A stretch of DNA of 64,000 nucleotides from Artemisia argyi (lineage: Eukaryota; Streptophyta; Magnoliopsida; Asterales; Asteraceae), in contig CM060708.1 of assembly GCA_030686995.1 (NCBI GenBank), positions 104,261,350 through 104,325,349 of the forward strand, read 5' to 3'. A model generated the notes under the pieces. The model did no database searches. It was given only the letters and a program-made list of their open reading frames with translations, and was not told the DNA's origin. Both the position numbers and the translations under genes were made by a program. Of this stretch, positions 58,994 to 64,000 are shown piece after piece. The stretch's first letter is position 1, and every line of letters begins with the position of its first letter.

Positions 58994-61147
58994 TTAAGCA
59001 TGTCCTTAATATATTTAGATTGGTTAAAGAAGATACTATCTTCTAGTTGTTTAATTTGGAGTCCTAGGAAAAAGTTGAGTTCTCCCATCATACTCATTTC
59101 AAACTCGTCATGCATGATTTTTTGAGAAATCTACGCATAATTCTAGACAAGTTGATCCGAATATGATGTCATCAACATAGATTTGGACTATGATAATATG
59201 TGAACCTTTCTTCCTAGTGAAGAGAGTATTATCAACTAAGCCCATGGTATACTTATGGTAAACTAGGAAGGTTTTAAGTCGATCATACCATGCTTTTGGA
59301 GCTTGCTTATGTCCGTAAAGAGCCTTTTTAAGTTTGTAAACCTGATTAGGTTTTTCAAAATCGATGAAGCCTGGTGGTTGAGCAACATACACTTCTTCAT
59401 TTATAACCCCGTTAAGGAATGCACTTTTAACGTCCATTTGAAAGAGTTTAAAATTGTGTGCACATGCATATGCAAGTAAGATTCTAATTGACTCGAGCCT
59501 AGCAACCAGAGCAAAAGTTTCATCGTAGTCAATGCCTTCTTGTTGATTATATCCTTGTGCTACTAGCCTAGCTTTGTTACTAGACACAATTCCATTTTAA
59601 TCCATTTTATTACGAAAAACCCATTTTGTTCCAATTATTGTTTGACTCCTTAGTTGAGGAACTAATATCCATACATCATTCCTAACAAATTGGTTTAACT
59701 CTTCTTGCATGGCTATTACCCAAGACTCATCATTTATGGCTTCGTTAATGTTTTTCGGTTCAATGGTTGACACGAAACAATTGTCGTTACTTTGCTTAAT
59801 GGTTCATCTTCCTTGTTATTTTCTAAGATTACTTGGTTTTCAATAGCTTGACTTTCAACTAAGTCATCCTCTACCAAAGGTGATGTCTTAGAGGGAGGTG
59901 GACTCTCGTGGAATGTTACGTTCAATGATTCCTCGACTCTTAAGGTTTCTTTGTTTAAAACAGTGTAAGCTTTACTATTTTGTGAATATCCAAGAAATAC
60001 ACCTTCATAAAACTTTGGGTTAAATTTGGTGAGATAGTCCTTGGTGTTAAGAATAAAGCATTTACTCCCAAACACTCTAAAGTATCCTAATGTAGGCTTT
60101 TACCTTTATATAGTTCATAAGGAGTTTTATTCAAAAATGGTCTAATTAAGACTCGATTTAAAATGTACGTTGATGTGTCAACGGCGTTACACCAAAACTT
60201 TTGTGGAATGTTTTGTTCATTAAGCATTGTTCTACTCATCTCTTGCAAAGTCCGGTTTTTATGTTCTACTACACCATTAGATTGAGGAGTGCGTGGAGCC
60301 GAAAAGTTATAAGTAATACCATTTTTATTACAAAAGTTTCCAAATTGAAATTCATTATCTAATTCACGACCGTGATCCGTTCTAATAGACACAATACTAG
60401 ACCCTACTTGATTTTGAATTTTCTTACTTAGAATCTCAAATTTATCAAAAGCTTCATTTTTACTTTTCAAAAATTTTGTCCAAGTATATCTTGAGTAATC
60501 ATCTACTATGACCAAAGTATAGAAGTTACCTCCATAACTTTGTATAGCGGATGGACCGAACAAATTCATATGCAAAAGTTTTTAGCCTTATGGCTACTAT
60601 GGACATGTTTACCGACTTTGCAAGAATCACAAAAGTGTTGGTCATATTTCAACTTAGGTAGGTTTTGAACTAGGTCTTTGGAGGAGAGGTTTTATATAAG
60701 TCTCATGTTAGCGAGTCCTAAACGTCTATGCCATAAAGTTAAAGATTCATCTAATGAAGTAAGACAAAGTTTGTCTCTAGATGTTTGATCCATCTTCATG
60801 ACATACACGTTGTTCTTAAGAACACCTTTGGTGATGGTTATACCATCTTTAAGTATTTTACTTCCATTTTCACTAAAAAGGACATTATACTTATTACGGC
60901 AAAGTTGACTAATACTAAGGAGATTAAAACCTAAGTTATCAACATGAGCTACATCATCTATAAAAAGAGAGTCATGAGAGATTGTACCTTTTCCGATGAT
61001 TTTTCTATTAGCTTTACTACCAAACATAACGTTACCTCCATCACATTTGTGATAAGTTGAGAAGAGGCTTTTGTTACCCGTCATGTGCCTTGAACAACCG
61101 CTATCTTTAATCCATTCATCCGGTTCCAAACATACTTTGAGGCACAC
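58994..61147 (-). pseudogene. pol: Element III pol: protease, integrase, reverse transcriptase (N-terminal part)
   Basis: Protease 'DSGCSRHMTGN' at about 61070-61105; gag-pre-integrase 'LWHRRLGLANMRLI' near 60700; integrase 60575-60087 with 'RTDHGRE' and 'GVVEHKNRTL'. At the first catalytic position the sequence is 'HMNLFGPS': an Asn codon (60564-60566) stands where Copia integrases have Asp. Reverse transcriptase includes 'ARLVAQGYNQQEGIDYDETF' and '[10 protein letters not shown]' (about 59160-59190). Frame changes occur near 60650, 60080, 59590 and 59110. The reading continues at 33041 beyond element II. The element is Copia in domain order and Sirevirus-like in gag and 3' layout. Confidence 0.93.
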
Positions 61148-61165
61148 CTATTTTACGAAAAACAC

Positions 61166-63021
61166 TCAAACATTTGGTCCCCAATTTCTCATGGGTCCAT
61201 TTTGGTTAAGCATACCATTAACATGATCCAAGTATGAAAATAGAACATAAGGGTTCCGTGACATGTAATTTGGAGTTTGGTAATGTCCAGGAGTGTTTTG
61301 GTTCCGAACATGTTGGTAGTTTGGTCGTGTGTTGTAGTTACTCTTTGGAAAGGGGCATTTGGGAATTGGAGTCTTAGGTCTCGGTTGAGTAGTTCTAGTT
61401 CTAAATTCGTTTTTACTAAGTCCTACTCCAGTTTTAATAGCAGATTTTGTTTCATTTTTATATGTGACTTTAACAAATTTTGAACGATCTGACGTGGAAG
61501 TTGTCACTGCTGCTGCAGACCCGGCAGAACCTTTGGGTTCAACGGGCGGAACCCTATTTTGCGTTCCGTATGTTCCACGGGCTGCTGTAGCATTTTTGTT
61601 AGTTTCTTGTGCTTTCTTTTCTTGTTTCGTTTGACTCTTCGAAGTTTCTAATTTCATGAAACCTAGTCCTGTTTTATCAAATGGTGACTTTTGAAGTTTC
61701 TTAATTTCATCCGCACAAGAAATATTTTTATCGAACTTCTTAAACTTTGTGGTTTGTTTTATTAGATCATCTTGAATAATTCTAAGTTTCTCAATTTTGA
61801 GTTTAAGCTCTTCACATGATTTGCACGATGTGTCAATACCTTTACTCTTTTCTAATCTCTTAGCTTTTTCTTTTAACTCATAAACTTCATTTTCTAAAAA
61901 CTCCTTTTTAGTTTTCAAAAATTTATTTTTGTTTATGATTTTTAAGCTTAATTCACAAAGTTTGTTGTATTCTTTTTGTAAGGTGTCATCATCAATAGAA
62001 GAGTAAGATGATTCGGAGAGTACCTCATCTGAGTCGTGAGCCATGAGAGCAGTTTCATCATTCTTCGGCTCATCGTCATCTTCTTCATAGTCACTCCAAG
62101 AACCACCCACAAAAGCTTGTTGAGACTTGCTTTTGGGTGGTTTTGGACATTCTCCTATGAGATGACTTGTGTCTCCACACCTAAAGCATTTCCTTTCAAC
62201 CTTTCCTTTCCTATCATCACGATCTTTTCGGAAGGTTTTCTTGTCATCTTTAGGTTGCCTTACAAACTTCCCTCATCTACGAAATAACTTCTTGAAGTCT
62301 CTAACGGCCATGGCATATTCTTCATCATGACTATCCGAACTAGATTCTTCATCATCACTTGATTGGACTCTAGCTTTCAAGGCAATGGACTTAACCTTTT
62401 CTTTCTTGCCTTTAAATATTTCCGAATCTTTTTCCATTACCATTTCATGAACTTTGAGGTTTCCAATTAGCTCGTCAAGTGACATGCTTGAAAGATCCTT
62501 GGATTCTTCAATTTCCGTCACTTTTGCTCTCCACTTCGGATGGAGTGCTCTAAGGAATTTCCTGACAAAATGCTTGCTACAAAAAGATTCATCAAGTTCT
62601 TTAAGTGAAGTAACAATAGTGTTAAACCTAGCAAATGCACTATCAATAGTCTCATCTTCGGGAATAGCAAATTGTTCATATTGTTGAACAAGAAGATCAA
62701 TTTTGTTATTCTTAACTTGTGAGTTTCCTTGATTAGTGACTATTAAAGATTTTTACACATAAAGACTATTTCATATTCTTTCTTAGGCAAAGCATTGTAA
62801 AGCATCATTTTAGCTTCATTATTTTTAGCAATTAATTTCTTTTGATCTTCATCTTTACTATTCGTAACTATATTATCACCATCAATGATTATATACCATA
62901 AATCTATATCTTTTGATTTCATGTAAGCTTCAAATCGGTTTTTCCAATATATAAAACCATTTGCTTCAAAAAGTGGTGGTCTTTGCATAAATTGCCCTTC
63001 TTTGTAATTTTCAAAATCCAT
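61166..63021 (-). pseudogene. gag: Element III gag (Sirevirus type)
   Basis: The ATG at 63021 (MDFENYKEGQF) is the natural start. The N-terminal gag shows 'PPLFEANGFIYWKNRFEAYM'. A one-base shift near 62745 moves the frame; the next segment contains '[15 protein letters not shown]', then a stop near 62273. A CCHC knuckle 'CFRCGDTSHLIGEC' lies at 62148-62189, followed by 'GGSWSDYEEDDDE' and a long Lys/Glu-rich coiled-coil stretch (about 61650-62000), the arrangement known for Sirevirus gags. A GGCGGAACC cluster (61523-61570) lies within the coding sequence near its end. Confidence 0.9.
61516..61575 (-). promoter_or_regulatory. GGCGGAACC motif cluster within the gag end of element III
   Basis: GGCAGAACC 61523, GGCGGAACC 61546 and a degenerate partner CGTTCCGTA at 61562 (spacing 16). 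A TATA-like run (CATATAAAAATG, minus strand) lies around 61457-61466. It is coding, so the resemblance to the U3 module may be coincidental. Confidence 0.35.
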
Positions 63022-63073
63022 GGATCGTTTCAAGTTTTAAAACACAATATATTTTAAAAGCTTGAGTAACGTA

Positions 63074-63086
63074 GCTCTCGATGCCA
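63074..63086 (-). other. Primer-binding site of element III
   Basis: TGGCATCGAGAGC on the minus strand, 2 bp inside the LTR end at 63089. It resembles the initiator-Met type (TGGTATCAGAGC), with an extra base and substitutions. Confidence 0.75.
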
Positions 63087-63088
63087 AT

Positions 63089-64000
63089 TGTGGAAAACTA
63101 GAAGCGGGGTTGAATAGTTTTACCGGTTTTTCGTTTAATTATCTTTTGAAACTTTCCGTTTAATCAAATATATGAACACAAAGACAATATATAACATGCA
63201 AGTATAAAGAAAGAAACGATCAAACCACAACACGAGTATTTATCGTGGTTTGGCTACAAGGACTCTTTTTCCTTGCCCTACGTCCATGCCCCGAGTATCC
63301 AACTCGAGAGTTTCTTTCACTAGTCAACAAGCTCCTTTCACCGGCAGAGAAAACCTTACACGTCGCTTACACGATTACCGATACTAAGCTAGATGTCGAG
63401 TTCTTTTTCAAGGGTACAACCACTCCCGTTAGTTCTTTTACAAGGGTACAACAACTCCAGTTACACTATGTATTTTAAGGCTTAAAATACTAACCAGTCA
63501 CAACTGAAAACACACAATCAAATGAAGTCTAAACTACACAAAGTCTACACGATGCTAAGCTAACAAGTCTTGCAACGTTGTGTTGAATACTTGTAACTTT
63601 ATATGAACTTGTGAACTTCTTTGCTACAAAAGAAACTTCACATCAAAATGAAATGTTAAGGGGTTAGATGAATGATATGAATGTATGTGTGTGAAATATA
63701 ATGAGAAGTGATAAAGCCGAAATTCAAACAAATGGCTTGGTATTTATAGCAAAACCGTCAGCAGGTCTGGCGGATACGGCGGAACCCTCAGATGGGTTTC
63801 GCCCGTGTACCTTCAAGGTTCCGCCAGGCTAACAGAAGGTTTTGCAATAAATCTTTCCAAACCAACCAAGATCACATCAACTTATTTCTAGCCAAACACA
63901 CATTGAATCAAAGTAGAAAGCTTCCAAAAATGTGTAAGAGCTTATGGTAAGTCAAACACACAAAATTACCATAAATGCATGATGTGATGTTAACATTTTT
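63089..64000 (-). repeat. Element III, 5' LTR (partial, runs off the window)
   Basis: It matches 14185-15096, including the TATA (63740-63751, minus strand GCTATAAATACC) and the GGCGGAACC module (63778-63825). About 185 bp of the LTR, the outer target duplication (expected AAGCT) and the rest of element V lie beyond 64000. Confidence 0.94.

Overview
The window is nuclear DNA from a plant, most likely a member of the Asteraceae. I infer the family from the retrotransposon proteins, which resemble types common in that family; no host marker gene is present to confirm it. I see no host gene, no rRNA operon, no intact tRNA gene and no CRISPR array. Essentially all 64 kb is LTR retrotransposon sequence inserted into other LTR retrotransposons.

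The elements are named here by roman numeral. VII (8151-9191, +) is a Copia relic. VI (1-8150, -) is an Athila-like element with 4.9-kb LTRs and its coding region deleted. V (about 9192-14184, +) is an Athila-like Gypsy element with a long 5' LTR, a tRNA-Asp-type primer site and a broken gag. V is cut at 14184 by III, a Sirevirus-type Copia element on the minus strand. III has its 3' LTR at 14185-15283 and its 5' LTR from 63089 past the window end. III is cut twice: by IV (18342-30058, -, a TNT1-94-like Copia) inside its env-like ORF3, and by II (33047-58993, +) inside its reverse transcriptase/RNase H region. II is cut by I (35833-51738, -), a 15.9-kb Athila element, and by a left-truncated minus-strand element VIII (about 53183-57299). 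The main nesting runs VII > V > III > II > I, five layers deep. Perfect 5-bp target duplications support I (AAGGG), II (TTAAG), IV (TTAAG) and a solo LTR (GCAAG).

I is nearly intact: gag, protease, reverse transcriptase, RNase H and integrase are present with one obvious frameshift. IV keeps all domains but has several in-frame stops. III is frameshifted, stopped and has lost an integrase catalytic Asp. II carries one intact 333-codon ORF, which aligns by eye with the Athila protease but lacks its catalytic motif. VI, VIII and the solo LTR have no usable coding capacity.

The most interesting signals are not the genes themselves: (a) a GGCGGAACC/GGTTCCGCC module in the U3 of III that recurs, with 17- and 22-bp spacing kept in the best copy, ahead of each later ORF block of the same element; (b) a U5 segment of II complementary to about the first 24 nt of tRNA-Asp, close to a tRNA-Asp-type primer site; (c) a 5S-rRNA-derived segment covering the internal pol III promoter inside the long LTR of VIII; (d) the catalytically dead protease-like ORF in II; (e) clustered TGACGSCGTCA dyads just upstream of the TATA box in the LTRs of II; and (f) perfect small hairpins just before the polypurine tracts of the Gypsy elements.
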